In this document: positions 1-8,490 of the stretch, in pieces
Layout: every line of letters begins with the position of its first letter
How positions within the stretch are numbered: position 1 is the stretch's first letter
Assembly (NCBI GenBank): GCA_947447665.1
Contig: CANFJX010000001.1
Coordinates: 124,001-188,000 of the forward strand
Reading direction: 5' to 3'
Source: Bacteriovoracaceae bacterium
Lineage (GTDB): Bacteria; Bdellovibrionota; UBA1018
Length of the DNA stretch: 64,000 nt
Notes under the pieces: generated by a model
What the model saw: the letters and a program-made list of their open reading frames with translations, nothing else
Told to the model about the DNA's origin: nothing
The model's database searches: none
Made by a program: the position numbers and the translations under genes

Positions 1-450
1 GAGGAAGAAATCAAGAGACGTGTAATTGAAAAACTTGCACTCGTGCACTTAGGTCCTGAGATTTTAGATCGACTGCCCTCGGAGCTTTCCTACGGGATGC
101 AAAAGCGAGTCTCCTTGGCTCGCACTCTGGCGCCCAATCCCTCGTATCTCCTCTTTGACGAACCCACCACTGGGCTCGATCCCATTACTACCAATGCGGT
201 CAATGATCTGATCCACGACCTATCAAGAAAACTCCAAGTCACCAGCCTAGTTGTTTCCCATGATATGGCCTGCGCCTTAAAAATCGCCGACCGAATCCTA
301 GTTTTAGACCATGGTAAAATTTTAGCTCATACGAGTAATGAACTCCTGAAACTTTCTCAAGAACCATTGATTCAGGACTTTTTATCCGAGACCTTAGCTC
401 TCCTTCCTCCTGAGGAACGGTTTGATTCACTCGCTGGGGTTAGGCAATGA
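1..450 (+). CDS. mlaF: MlaF-like ABC transporter ATPase (5' truncated by window)
   Basis: ATP-binding subunit of a phospholipid (Mla-type) ABC transporter; it would hydrolyse ATP at the inner face of the cytoplasmic membrane for the permeases encoded next. The reading frame is open from base 1, so the Walker A half lies outside the window. Visible are the signature motif LSYGM (about base 85, a Y in place of the usual second G), Walker B followed by DEPTTGLDP (about base 150) and the switch histidine in VVSHD. The stop codon overlaps the start of the first permease (ATGA). The assignment to Mla rests on the two MlaE-type permeases and the MCE protein downstream. Confidence 0.9.
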   Translation, partial: EEEIKRRVIEKLALVHLGPEILDRLPSELSYGMQKRVSLARTLAPNPSYLLFDEPTTGLDPITTNAVNDLIHDLSRKLQVTSLVVSHDMACALKIADRILVLDHGKILAHTSNELLKLSQEPLIQDFLSETLALLPPEERFDSLAGVRQ

Positions 451-1226
451 TGGCCTTTTTTCAGGAACTGGGAGCAACCAGTTTATTTTTTGTCCGGGTC
501 GTTCGTACGCTCTTTTCGACTCAGGGTAATTTTCAGCCTATTCTGGCTCAGATCGCTTTCGTTTCTTACCGATCGCTCTCGACAGTGCTCTTTGCCGGAG
601 TTTTTGTCGGGGCTATTTTAGTTCTCCAAATCGACCTGATTCTCGCAAAATATGACGCAGAGATTTTTCTTGGGGGACTTAACACCTCTACCGTGATTCG
701 AGAAGTCGGACCCCTGATCATTTCATTTCTGTTAGCTGGAAAAATTGGCGCCTTCACAGCCGCAGAGCTCGGCACTATGCGAGTTACTGAACAAATCGAC
801 GCCATCGAATGCCTTGGCACCAACCCCATTCACTATCTAGTCGTACCACGCCTATTCGGCATTATCTTATCGAGCCTGATTCTACTCTTTTTGGGCCTCT
901 TAATCAGCGTCGGGGGTGCCATGGCTGTGGCCTGGTTTGCCTGTGGCATCAACACTCTTGAATTTGCTTCGAGTATTCCCAAATTTGTTTCGGTCAGTAC
1001 CTTTTTCGCTGCACTCTTCAAGGCTCTGATTTACGGAGCGATCGTGGCCACTGTTTCCTGCCATCGGGGCTTCACAGCATCCGGCGGAGCTCGGGGCGTG
1101 GGTCAGGCAGTCACTCAGGCGGCCATCTACACCAATCTCTACATCTTGTTTGCTAATTTTGGCATCACTCACCTTCTTGATCTGGCAGAGAAACTGACTC
1201 AGAGTGCCCTGGGAGTCTCGCCATGA
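447..1226 (+). CDS. mlaE: MlaE-family permease, first copy
   Basis: Integral membrane permease of the MlaE/DUF140 family, 259 residues, which forms the membrane channel of MCE-linked lipid transporters. The family hallmark AELGTMRVTEQIDA is at residues 106-119, preceded and followed by long hydrophobic segments. It starts in the ATGA overlap with the ATPase stop and ends in an ATGA overlap with a second, clearly divergent MlaE gene. E. coli has a single mlaE whose product works as a homodimer, so two adjacent copies suggest a heterodimeric permease here (inference). Confidence 0.93.
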   Translation: MMAFFQELGATSLFFVRVVRTLFSTQGNFQPILAQIAFVSYRSLSTVLFAGVFVGAILVLQIDLILAKYDAEIFLGGLNTSTVIREVGPLIISFLLAGKIGAFTAAELGTMRVTEQIDAIECLGTNPIHYLVVPRLFGIILSSLILLFLGLLISVGGAMAVAWFACGINTLEFASSIPKFVSVSTFFAALFKALIYGAIVATVSCHRGFTASGGARGVGQAVTQAAIYTNLYILFANFGITHLLDLAEKLTQSALGVSP

Positions 1227-1972
1227 ATCAATCGCTGGTTTGGGTCAGTATTATCCAACTTTTCTTCAAGACCTTGCTGAACCTTTTCCAACCGAGCGCA
1301 TGGCGTCGATCTGAGATCATGCAATCTATCATTCAGAGTGGAATTAAAAGTATCCCAATCGTCGTTCTTTCCACTGCCTTTGCTGGTGTCGTGGTCACCC
1401 AGCAAATCGCTTGGCACATGGACTTGGCACTCCACGATGTTTCCATGATTCCCGGATTTACGGGTCAATTTATTTTTCGAGAACTAGGAATTGCGATTCC
1501 AGCCTTACTACTCGTATCCAAAGTAGGTGCCTCCATTACTGCTGAAATAGGAACTATGAAGGTCACCGAGCAAATCGATGCTCTCAAACTGCTGAGAATC
1601 GACCCAGTGGAGTATCTGGTTTTCCCACGATTCATTGCTGGGATCGTCTCCAGTGCATGCCTGACCCTCTTGGCCGTCGCCGTAACACTCTGCTGCTCCG
1701 GCTTGGTCGGAGTTTTAGGATATAATTTTGGTATCCTTGAGTTTTTAAATGGGATGAAGCATTTTATCGGAGTCGCAGACTTGGCGTGCGCCCTCGTCAA
1801 AGGAGTGGCCTTCGGTTCGCTAATCCCGATCATTTCATGTGCCTACGGATTCCGCTGCGAGGGTGGGGCTCAAGGGGTGGGGACAGCAACAACCCAAGCC
1901 GTAGTCTCGGCCACAGTCGCCATTATTATTTTGGATTTTTTGATTACTTATCTGTTTACGTGGTTTTTATGA
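1223..1972 (+). CDS. MlaE-family permease, second copy
   Basis: Second MlaE-type permease, 249 residues, with its own copy of the hallmark (AEIGTMKVTEQIDA, residues 107-120) and the same membrane topology. Outside this motif it differs a good deal from the upstream copy, so it is an old duplication and not a recent one. Both ends overlap neighbours by four bases, which suggests strict translational coupling and equal production of the two permeases. Confidence 0.93.
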   Translation: MNQSLVWVSIIQLFFKTLLNLFQPSAWRRSEIMQSIIQSGIKSIPIVVLSTAFAGVVVTQQIAWHMDLALHDVSMIPGFTGQFIFRELGIAIPALLLVSKVGASITAEIGTMKVTEQIDALKLLRIDPVEYLVFPRFIAGIVSSACLTLLAVAVTLCCSGLVGVLGYNFGILEFLNGMKHFIGVADLACALVKGVAFGSLIPIISCAYGFRCEGGAQGVGTATTQAVVSATVAIIILDFLITYLFTWFL

Positions 1973-2820
1973 GCGAGAAAGGGACGAAAAATATGAAACT
2001 ATCAAACGAAGTCAAAGTAGGAGGGCTGATCTTCTCCACGGGCCTTTTAGCCCTGCTTTTTGCCTGGATCGTCGGAGTTCAAAACCCCTTTCAAAGATCC
2101 ACCTCATTCTACGTCACTTACCATTTCGCAGGAGGAATTGAAGTTGGATCTCCCGTGCGCGTCTCAGGAATCAAAGTAGGGAAGGTTGAAAAAATCGATT
2201 TTTTTGCGCCCGTAGATCTGAGCACCGTGGCACTCCAAGAACCAGGGAGCATTGAAATCCTCGACGGGAAAGCCATTGTGCCACTGAAGGTGAAAATATC
2301 CGTCCGCAAGGAGGCCCTCCTAGGAGTCCGGCAGGATAGTCGATTTTATATCAACTTGGCGGGCATCATTGGAGAGCGGTACATTGAAATCACCCCCGGC
2401 CACCTCAAATCTCCTCAAATCCAAGGAGGAGAGGTCGTTGCCGGTATCGATCCCCCACGCGTCGACCAACTTATCTCCCAAAGTTTCGATTTGGCGGGCA
2501 AAATCAAAGACATAATCGATGAAAACAAAGGTGATATTACCAAGTCTATTGAATTACTTTACAAGCTCAGCGGCAATCTAAACCATACCTTAGCCTGGGT
2601 GGACAAGAGTGCGCTATTTAAGTCCGACCTATCGAAACTCGTTGGTAATCTCATCGCCATTACCGGCGACGTCCGCAAGGTATCTGACCAAATTCACTCT
2701 CCCGAAGGTGAAAAAACTCTAAAGCTCCTCTATCAACTCCTCTGGCGTCTCGAACCAATTGACTCGGGAGCGATTAAAAGCTTTTTCCAAAAGGAAGGGG
2801 TCAAGGTACAATTCTTCTAG
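1969..2820 (+). CDS. mlaD: MlaD-like MCE protein, substrate-binding subunit
   Basis: Periplasmic lipid-binding subunit anchored by one N-terminal transmembrane helix (about residues 19-37) and carrying one MCE domain (about 45-140, with the GIEVGSPVRVSGIKVGKV strand pattern), followed by a helical tail. I place the start at the ATG overlapping the upstream stop (ATGA), giving 283 residues; a second in-frame ATG eight codons later is the alternative. A longer reading frame upstream exists but lies inside the permease gene. Completes an ATPase-permease-permease-MCE operon; mlaB- and mlaC-type genes are not seen downstream. Confidence 0.9.
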   Translation: MSEKGTKNMKLSNEVKVGGLIFSTGLLALLFAWIVGVQNPFQRSTSFYVTYHFAGGIEVGSPVRVSGIKVGKVEKIDFFAPVDLSTVALQEPGSIEILDGKAIVPLKVKISVRKEALLGVRQDSRFYINLAGIIGERYIEITPGHLKSPQIQGGEVVAGIDPPRVDQLISQSFDLAGKIKDIIDENKGDITKSIELLYKLSGNLNHTLAWVDKSALFKSDLSKLVGNLIAITGDVRKVSDQIHSPEGEKTLKLLYQLLWRLEPIDSGAIKSFFQKEGVKVQFF

Positions 2821-2822
2821 AT

Positions 2823-3536
2823 ATGAGCGAAACCCGAATAGACCTCTCCGTGATTGTTCTCACTTCACCTGGCGACTTATCTTGGACCAAGCTCGTCCAG
2901 GATTTTTCGCTCTTCTCCAATGATTCGGAGATGATTTTAGTGGGCTCCAAACCTCAATCCGACCTCGTGGAGAGTTCAGCTAAGAAGTCGGATGCGTCCG
3001 ATCGAACTTTTTGGCTTCATGCGGCAGAAAATCGAGCTACCCAGCTTAACTTGGCCCTTCAAAAATGCAAGAATCGATGGGTTTGGATGCTCAACTCCGA
3101 CTGTCGGGTCTCCTCACAGACGCTCACCGCGCTCGAGACTTCGATTACAAAAAAACCTTCCGCCATTCACTACTTTGATCTCGACCTCATCACTGATGGC
3201 CCCCGTATCGCCCGAGTGAACGCACTCGGAGCCTGGCTCCGTTCCCGACTCCTCGCCCTCCCCTTCGGCAATCAAGGTATCTGTGCCTCGCGTGAAACCT
3301 TAGAGAAAGCTGGCGGGTTTGATCCGCGCCTCAACGAGAACGAAGACGTCCAACTCATCTGTCAGGCCAAACTCAATCGAATCGAAATCCAGCCGGTCGC
3401 CTACCCGCTCACCACCAGCAGTAAAAAATATTCCCACCAAGGGTGGCTGGTCACGACGGGCCAGGAAATCCGAGAATCCTGGAGTAAGACCTTTCCGAGC
3501 TACTTCAAGTACCTGAAGAATCGCTGGTTAGGTTGA
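2823..3536 (+). CDS. Family 2 glycosyltransferase (TIGR04283-like)
   Basis: GT-A fold glycosyltransferase of 237 residues. Motifs by eye: an N-terminal IDLSVIVLTSP strand, NSD (91-93) as the likely DxD-type metal/nucleotide site, PFGNQG (147-152), GGF (164-166) and the acidic ED pair (174-175). The PFGNQG/GGF/ED combination is typical of the rSAM/selenodomain-associated TIGR04283 group. The acceptor is unknown. It starts two bases after the mlaD stop, so it is probably the last gene of that operon; whether it relates to lipid transport cannot be told. Confidence 0.75.
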   Translation: MSETRIDLSVIVLTSPGDLSWTKLVQDFSLFSNDSEMILVGSKPQSDLVESSAKKSDASDRTFWLHAAENRATQLNLALQKCKNRWVWMLNSDCRVSSQTLTALETSITKKPSAIHYFDLDLITDGPRIARVNALGAWLRSRLLALPFGNQGICASRETLEKAGGFDPRLNENEDVQLICQAKLNRIEIQPVAYPLTTSSKKYSHQGWLVTTGQEIRESWSKTFPSYFKYLKNRWLG

Positions 3537-3613
3537 CTTCAATAATTTTTAACTAGACTTAATGTAAAAATACATGTAATTCAACCCAGTCTTCGAGATA
3601 GATAACAACAAAA

Positions 3614-5071
3614 ATGGTTGATATGAATAGTTTTAAAACCTTATTTACTCTCTTCTGTATGTCTTTATTTTGCGGAACGATTCAGGCTGCAAACATCGAT
3701 GATGAAGCAATCGAGAGAGAACTTAAGAAAAAGCTCCTTCCAGTTGATTACGCAAGAATTCGTTCAGAATACCTAAAAGATCAAGCCCTGATTGATGCTG
3801 AAAATACTGCGCCTCCCGAAAAAGAAGGGCTGATCACAAAATGCCTTTTCAATCAGAATCCTAACGAAGGTTACGATACTCCTACTGAGTCCATGGTCGA
3901 AACTGAGAAGAGAATCAAACGCGAAGAGTCCGAATACCAAGCGATGCTCGAGGTAGAGCGTAAGATTCTAAAGGAACTCAAAAAATTCGCTCATGAGCAT
4001 CCAAGCCGATCCAGTGAACTGAAAGCACTGATCAGCAGCTGGAGAAAAAAAAGGGAGCTGCCTCGACATCGGAATATTTGGCCATCGGACCTTGCCGAAA
4101 GCATGGCTCAGCTACTAATTGAAAATGAAGACACTGCGGGCGCCCAAAAACTGCTCGATCTTTCCCTTTCATCTCCGGCTCAAGCGGGGGACTCCCAATA
4201 TTTATCTTCGGGACTAATTCTGGTCGATTACTATAACGAAATCGTTGCGGCCTCGAGCGACACTGTGCCTTCTTCTGTGTTATTTTCAGCTGTAGTTACG
4301 TCGATCAGTTATTTTGACCGCTCATCAGACAGCTTTGAATATGCTCTAGAAATTGCCAGTTCGTTGAAAAATGCGCGAGACATGATGGTCCGTTGGCCCC
4401 TCTCCCCCATCTCATTGATAAAAGACCTTTACTACCCTGAGCAATCCCTTTTAAAAATCGTTTATTCTAGAAACTTCGTCGATCGACTTCTCAAAGACGT
4501 CCAGAACTTAAATAAAATTTTTAAAGCAGTCGAATTCAACGGCAAGATCAAAGACGGAAAGTTCCAAGAAGGTGATCTTGCAGGTGCGCTTTATGATGCC
4601 GGGTTCTACGGTGTCTGGGGTCACTGCGGCGCTTATTCTCAATACATCTGGGTCAATCCTCAGGGCTATATTGTCCGAGTCAAATTCAACCCAAATGTGC
4701 CTCGCTGGGAATATACGGTAGGACTCACCTTGAACAACCCGCTTGAATGGTCGCAAAACAACAAGAAAAAGGCGGTAGGGAAAATACGTTGCCGAACCGT
4801 ACCTCACGCTAAGGGTTCTGGGTACTCATCCGAGATGTTACCAGCGGACTATCTCGTCACGTTCGCACCTAACGAGGTGTTCAAGATTGCCGTTGAAGAA
4901 AATGGCCTGGTTACAATCATGCCGGCTTTTAAGTTCCCTTTTTACTGGTTCAATCCAGAACTGAATATGGACTCTCAATTAGGCAAAAGTCATCGTGAGC
5001 TGAAAAATGTAGGACTCAAAACGAAGGCTGGGATCGACTTTTCTAAAATCGATTCGCTGTGTAGCTTTTAA
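3614..5071 (+). CDS. Secreted protein of unknown function
   Basis: I do not recognise this 485-residue protein. The first 25 or so residues form a Sec signal peptide (hydrophobic FKTLFTLFCMSLFCG core, cleavage probably after QAA). The N-terminal half is charged and helical with a possible coiled coil around residues 90-140; the C-terminal third is richer in aromatic residues and beta-like. There are two in-frame ATGs (the second is three codons later, at 3623) and neither has a clear Shine-Dalgarno sequence. It looks monocistronic. Base composition is more A/T-rich than the mla genes before it. Confidence 0.7.
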   Translation: MVDMNSFKTLFTLFCMSLFCGTIQAANIDDEAIERELKKKLLPVDYARIRSEYLKDQALIDAENTAPPEKEGLITKCLFNQNPNEGYDTPTESMVETEKRIKREESEYQAMLEVERKILKELKKFAHEHPSRSSELKALISSWRKKRELPRHRNIWPSDLAESMAQLLIENEDTAGAQKLLDLSLSSPAQAGDSQYLSSGLILVDYYNEIVAASSDTVPSSVLFSAVVTSISYFDRSSDSFEYALEIASSLKNARDMMVRWPLSPISLIKDLYYPEQSLLKIVYSRNFVDRLLKDVQNLNKIFKAVEFNGKIKDGKFQEGDLAGALYDAGFYGVWGHCGAYSQYIWVNPQGYIVRVKFNPNVPRWEYTVGLTLNNPLEWSQNNKKKAVGKIRCRTVPHAKGSGYSSEMLPADYLVTFAPNEVFKIAVEENGLVTIMPAFKFPFYWFNPELNMDSQLGKSHRELKNVGLKTKAGIDFSKIDSLCSF

Positions 5072-5115
5072 ATTTTACTTAAACACCGACCGACGATAGC
5101 ACTTGTTTAGTCCCG

Positions 5116-5141
5116 AAACGATTTGTATGATCAAATCGTTT
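5116..5141. other. 10-bp perfect inverted repeat (hairpin or operator)
   Basis: Left arm AAACGATTTG, 6-base loop TATGAT, right arm CAAATCGTTT, all matched. It lies 45 bases after the stop of the secreted-protein gene and 48 bases before the CADD-like start. Only three T follow the stem, so as a rho-independent terminator it is weak; it could equally be an operator for the downstream gene or an mRNA-stabilising hairpin. Confidence 0.5.
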
Positions 5142-5188
5142 TGACTGATCTACCCAGACCGTCCAGACTTGGACCCAACGGAGGCTTT

Positions 5189-5827
5189 ATGTCGTTAAAA
5201 TTACTCACTATTAGTCCCTGCATTCTATCTCACCCTTGGTATCAACGATGGGAAAAGGGAGAAGTCAGTCGCGACGCTCTCCGCACTTACGCTGGTCAAT
5301 ATTACTGGCAGGTCTCCCATTTTCCCCGCTACTTGAGTCGACTTCACTCTCAAATGGAAGACCTGAGCCAAAGACAGGTCATTCTAGGGAACCTCTTAGA
5401 CGAAGAAAATAAGAATGCCCCTCACCCTGAGCTTTGGCTAGACTTTGCTGAAGCGCTCGGCCTTGACCGGATGAGCGTCATGCAAAGCCAGCCCGGTGAA
5501 GCGGTCAGCAAACTCGTGGCCGCGTTTCAATCTCTGGTGAGCTCAAGCCCTGAAGAAGGGCTCGGCGCAATCCTCGCCTACGAATCTCAGGTGCCCGAGG
5601 TAGCTCGATTTAAGAGCGAGGCGCTGAAAAAATACTATCTTCAAGATGCCCAGGCATCCCAAGGGCTCAGATTTTTTGAAGTTCACGAAAAAGCTGACAT
5701 TTGGCACACCCAAGAACTTGAAAGCTTGATTACTCGGCTTTCGCCAGAGCAGAAAGAGCGGGCTCAAAACGCCGCAAACAGCGCTTGCTCAGCGCTCTGG
5801 GAGTTTCTGGATGCGATGCCGGCCTAA
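5189..5827 (+). CDS. CADD-like haem-oxygenase-fold protein, putative p-aminobenzoate synthase
   Basis: TenA/PqqC/CADD fold, 212 residues, close in pattern to Chlamydia CADD, the protein reported to make p-aminobenzoate at the expense of its own residues. Aligned by eye, candidate di-iron ligands are E72, H79, H166, D170 and H173; the donor tyrosine matches Y18 (HPWYQRW) and the essential lysine K142. Diagnostic segments include YAGQYYWQVSHFPRYLS and YESQVPEVARFK. The start is set by GGAGG eight bases upstream; an earlier in-frame ATG (5123) lies in the hairpin region and is less likely. No pabA/pabB/pabC is seen in this window; thyA and folA lie 15 kb away. Family is confident, reaction is inferred. 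Confidence 0.85.
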   Translation: MSLKLLTISPCILSHPWYQRWEKGEVSRDALRTYAGQYYWQVSHFPRYLSRLHSQMEDLSQRQVILGNLLDEENKNAPHPELWLDFAEALGLDRMSVMQSQPGEAVSKLVAAFQSLVSSSPEEGLGAILAYESQVPEVARFKSEALKKYYLQDAQASQGLRFFEVHEKADIWHTQELESLITRLSPEQKERAQNAANSACSALWEFLDAMPA

Positions 5828-5841
5828 GAGTTAGATTTAGT

Positions 5842-6678
5842 TCAACGAAGCTGAGCGTGAAATAATTCCACTTCTCGCTCAGCCAACTCAAAACTAAAAA
5901 TCTCGAGATCTTCACGCATGTGGATCTCGGAACACGTGCCAGAGAGAGGCACAACACCAATTTGCGTTAGAAAACGAAAGAAGACCTGAGCTGCAGTTTT
6001 ACCATGGGACTCCGCAATTTCCTGAGTCATTGCGCTCTCTAAAATCTGCGGATTTGCCGTCAGCGTCCAAAAACTTTGGTACTCAATATTCCGGTGCTTG
6101 CACCAAAGTCTGAGCTCCGCGTCGTAATCTGTATCGCGGTAAAAACGATTCTGAACCACACTGGGCTTGACCGTGGAGTGTTCATAAAGTGCTTTGAGCA
6201 CTTCCAAATCATAGCAATTACTGATTCCAAGTATTTTTGCACTACCTTGAAAATAAACCGCCTCCATGGCCTTCCAAACTTCCATCATTTGGCTCCACTG
6301 ACTCAAGGGTGAATGCAAAACAAAGGAGTCCACGTAATCGGTTCCCAAATTCTTTTGGGATGAGGCGAGTGACTGCGCAACTTGAGCCGAAAGCGGTGCA
6401 CTCGGATCATAGGGAAGATGGGCGGGGTCTTGGCCAGAAATCGGCGTAAACTTAGTTTGAATAAACAAACGATCGCGCATCACGCCCTGAGCCTGAAGAA
6501 TCCTCAACGCAGCACCCACACCTGGCTCATGATAGTGCTTGGGCTGGCCGGCAGTGTCGATGCCACGAAATCCCGCAGTGATCGCTTGAACGACCCGGTC
6601 ACACGTCTGCTCTTTTTTCCAGGCAGTTCCATAAATTAGCCGGGGCATTTTTACTATCGGGCTATTTTGCATTTTCAT
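5842..6678 (-). CDS. Aldo/keto reductase
   Basis: NAD(P)H-dependent aldo/keto reductase, 278 residues, a TIM barrel. The catalytic tetrad is recognisable as D41 (in GIDTAG), Y49, K76 (IQTKF) and H122 (FVLHS). It carries the family's GISN-type segment (ILGISNCYDLEVL). Substrate unknown. The start has GAGGA just upstream. It follows glpD on the same strand after a 49-base gap and may be the last gene of an aspS-glpD operon. Its 3' end converges on the CADD-like gene with only 14 bases between stops. Confidence 0.9.
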   Translation of the reverse strand: MKMQNSPIVKMPRLIYGTAWKKEQTCDRVVQAITAGFRGIDTAGQPKHYHEPGVGAALRILQAQGVMRDRLFIQTKFTPISGQDPAHLPYDPSAPLSAQVAQSLASSQKNLGTDYVDSFVLHSPLSQWSQMMEVWKAMEAVYFQGSAKILGISNCYDLEVLKALYEHSTVKPSVVQNRFYRDTDYDAELRLWCKHRNIEYQSFWTLTANPQILESAMTQEIAESHGKTAAQVFFRFLTQIGVVPLSGTCSEIHMREDLEIFSFELAEREVELFHAQLR

Positions 6679-6727
6679 TTCCTCATGAAGGGGGGAGAGG
6701 CCGCGCCCTAGAACAACTTTTAGAACC

Positions 6728-8488
6728 CTACCCTATGCTCTTAGACCACTCAGTACGATGTCGAATTTCTTTTTCTAGCCTATTTTTTTCAAGCTGTGCA
6801 TCGCTCTCGCCTAGTCCTAGCTCCTGGGCCCAAACTTTCGACAAGCGATCCGCCCAAGGAAGTCCGTGATCCTTCCGTGAAGCAAAAAGAGCAGTCCGCC
6901 TCAGGTAGAAATCTTCGAGATGAAAAACCATTTGGGTCCGCATCGCAAATCTGAACTGAGCCTCAAGATAAGGAAAACCCTCCGGGTCTTTAAGGACAGA
7001 CCCTCCCTCCACTTGATGAATTTTTAGAATCTCCTCAGCTTCGGCCCCATAGAGACTCACCAATTCTGCCGGCAACGCTGTTTCTCGAGAGCTAGCCTGC
7101 GTCGCCAGCCTTTCAAAAACCTCAGGTGTTGCGCTTGGATTAATAGGAACTCGGGTCTCCGGTCGCGTCAAATGTTCAGGTAGATGGAGCTTCAAATTTT
7201 TCTTAGAATCAATACTCCATTGCTTGAGTGTAAAATCTACAATTTCTTCAGCCATTTTACGATGAGTTGTGTACTTTCCACCCGCTACCACCACCGTACC
7301 GCCTGGTCCTCGGTCAATATGATGCTCACGACTCACTTTTTGAAGCGAAGCACTACTCGGATCAGAATGCGGGCGTGCAGCTTTCTGCTGACCCTCGCTT
7401 CCGGCTAGGCTTGCAGAAGGCCCCACCAACGGTCTCACCCCCACATATCCACTTAAAATATCTGCTGCGCTGAGTTTCAAACTCGGAAAATATTTATTTA
7501 ATAAATCTAAAAGATACTTAACATCCTCATGAGAGATCTCAGCTTTTTCAGGCTCGGGAGGCGTGGGCCCATCAGTCGTGCCCACGATCACAACACCAGC
7601 GCCATAATCAGGCCGGGGAATGACAAATGAAATTCTACCGTCGTCGGGGTGACTCATCACCATGGCACCAGGCAGCGGAATTCGCTTGAGATCGAAAATC
7701 AAGTGAACCCCTTTGCTCGGATTGAGCCAGGGTCCCCAATCCTTTGAAAGGGAGGTCCCCAGTTGATCCGTCCACGGCCCAACACAGACCACCGTTCGAG
7801 TCGCTTTCAGATCGATGACAGGTTCATTGGCTCCATTCGGACTTCCGAGATCCCGGATCCGAAATCCGCTAATCCAGCCATCGCTCCAAAGAGGCTCTAC
7901 TGCCTCCACGTAATTCGCGACCGCAGCTCCCCCTTGTGAGGCTGAGTGAAGAATCTCCACCGCAAGCAAGTCATCCCACATGGATGCGTCGAAATAGCAG
8001 AATCCCCCTTTGAGCCCTTCGGACTTTAAGAAAGGAAGCTCCCGCAGCATGGCCTTACGTGAGAGATTTCGATGAAACCCGGGAGCTCTAAACAAGGCCA
8101 GAAGGTCATAGAGCCAGAGGCCAAGACCCAGGATCCCTCGTCCTTTAGATTCGCCCGCGTAAACTGGCCAATAAAAAGGAAGCGGCCTGACCAGTGCTGG
8201 AGCTGTCTTTAGCAAGAGAGCTCGCTCGGAGAGGGATTCAAAAACGAGTCGAAACTCCAATTTTTCTAGGTACCGGAGCCCACCATGAATGAGTTTAGAA
8301 CTTCGTGAGGATGTACCAAAGGCAAAGTCATTCTTCTCAACGAGTGCTACTTTGAGTCCACGAGAAACGGCATCACGTGCTACTGCAGCGCCCGTGATCC
8401 CACCTCCTACAATTAATAGATCGAAGGTCTCAGTCCGAAACCTCTCTAGGGCTTTCTCGCGGGTTCGAAAAGAGAACTCTCTCCCCAT
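6728..8488 (-). CDS. glpD: Aerobic glycerol-3-phosphate dehydrogenase
   Basis: FAD-dependent membrane-associated enzyme oxidising glycerol-3-phosphate to dihydroxyacetone phosphate and passing electrons to quinone. 586 residues, longer than E. coli GlpD (about 500) and nearer Gram-positive lengths. The dinucleotide-binding GGGITG is at 28-33 and the family motif HGGLRYL at 68-74; the VVVAGGKYTTHRKMAE segment is also characteristic. A Ser/Gln-rich stretch just before that motif looks like a lineage-specific disordered insert. It begins two bases after the aspS stop, so the two are co-transcribed. Acts with GlpT-like uptake (51 kb) and opposes GpsA (33 kb). Confidence 0.93.
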   Translation of the reverse strand: MGREFSFRTREKALERFRTETFDLLIVGGGITGAAVARDAVSRGLKVALVEKNDFAFGTSSRSSKLIHGGLRYLEKLEFRLVFESLSERALLLKTAPALVRPLPFYWPVYAGESKGRGILGLGLWLYDLLALFRAPGFHRNLSRKAMLRELPFLKSEGLKGGFCYFDASMWDDLLAVEILHSASQGGAAVANYVEAVEPLWSDGWISGFRIRDLGSPNGANEPVIDLKATRTVVCVGPWTDQLGTSLSKDWGPWLNPSKGVHLIFDLKRIPLPGAMVMSHPDDGRISFVIPRPDYGAGVVIVGTTDGPTPPEPEKAEISHEDVKYLLDLLNKYFPSLKLSAADILSGYVGVRPLVGPSASLAGSEGQQKAARPHSDPSSASLQKVSREHHIDRGPGGTVVVAGGKYTTHRKMAEEIVDFTLKQWSIDSKKNLKLHLPEHLTRPETRVPINPSATPEVFERLATQASSRETALPAELVSLYGAEAEEILKIHQVEGGSVLKDPEGFPYLEAQFRFAMRTQMVFHLEDFYLRRTALFASRKDHGLPWADRLSKVWAQELGLGESDAQLEKNRLEKEIRHRTEWSKSIG

Positions 8489-8490
8489 TG

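Noticed and set aside
1786..1968. N-terminal extension of the MCE protein
   Set aside because: It lies inside the second permease gene in another frame; ATGA overlap start fits the operon pattern.
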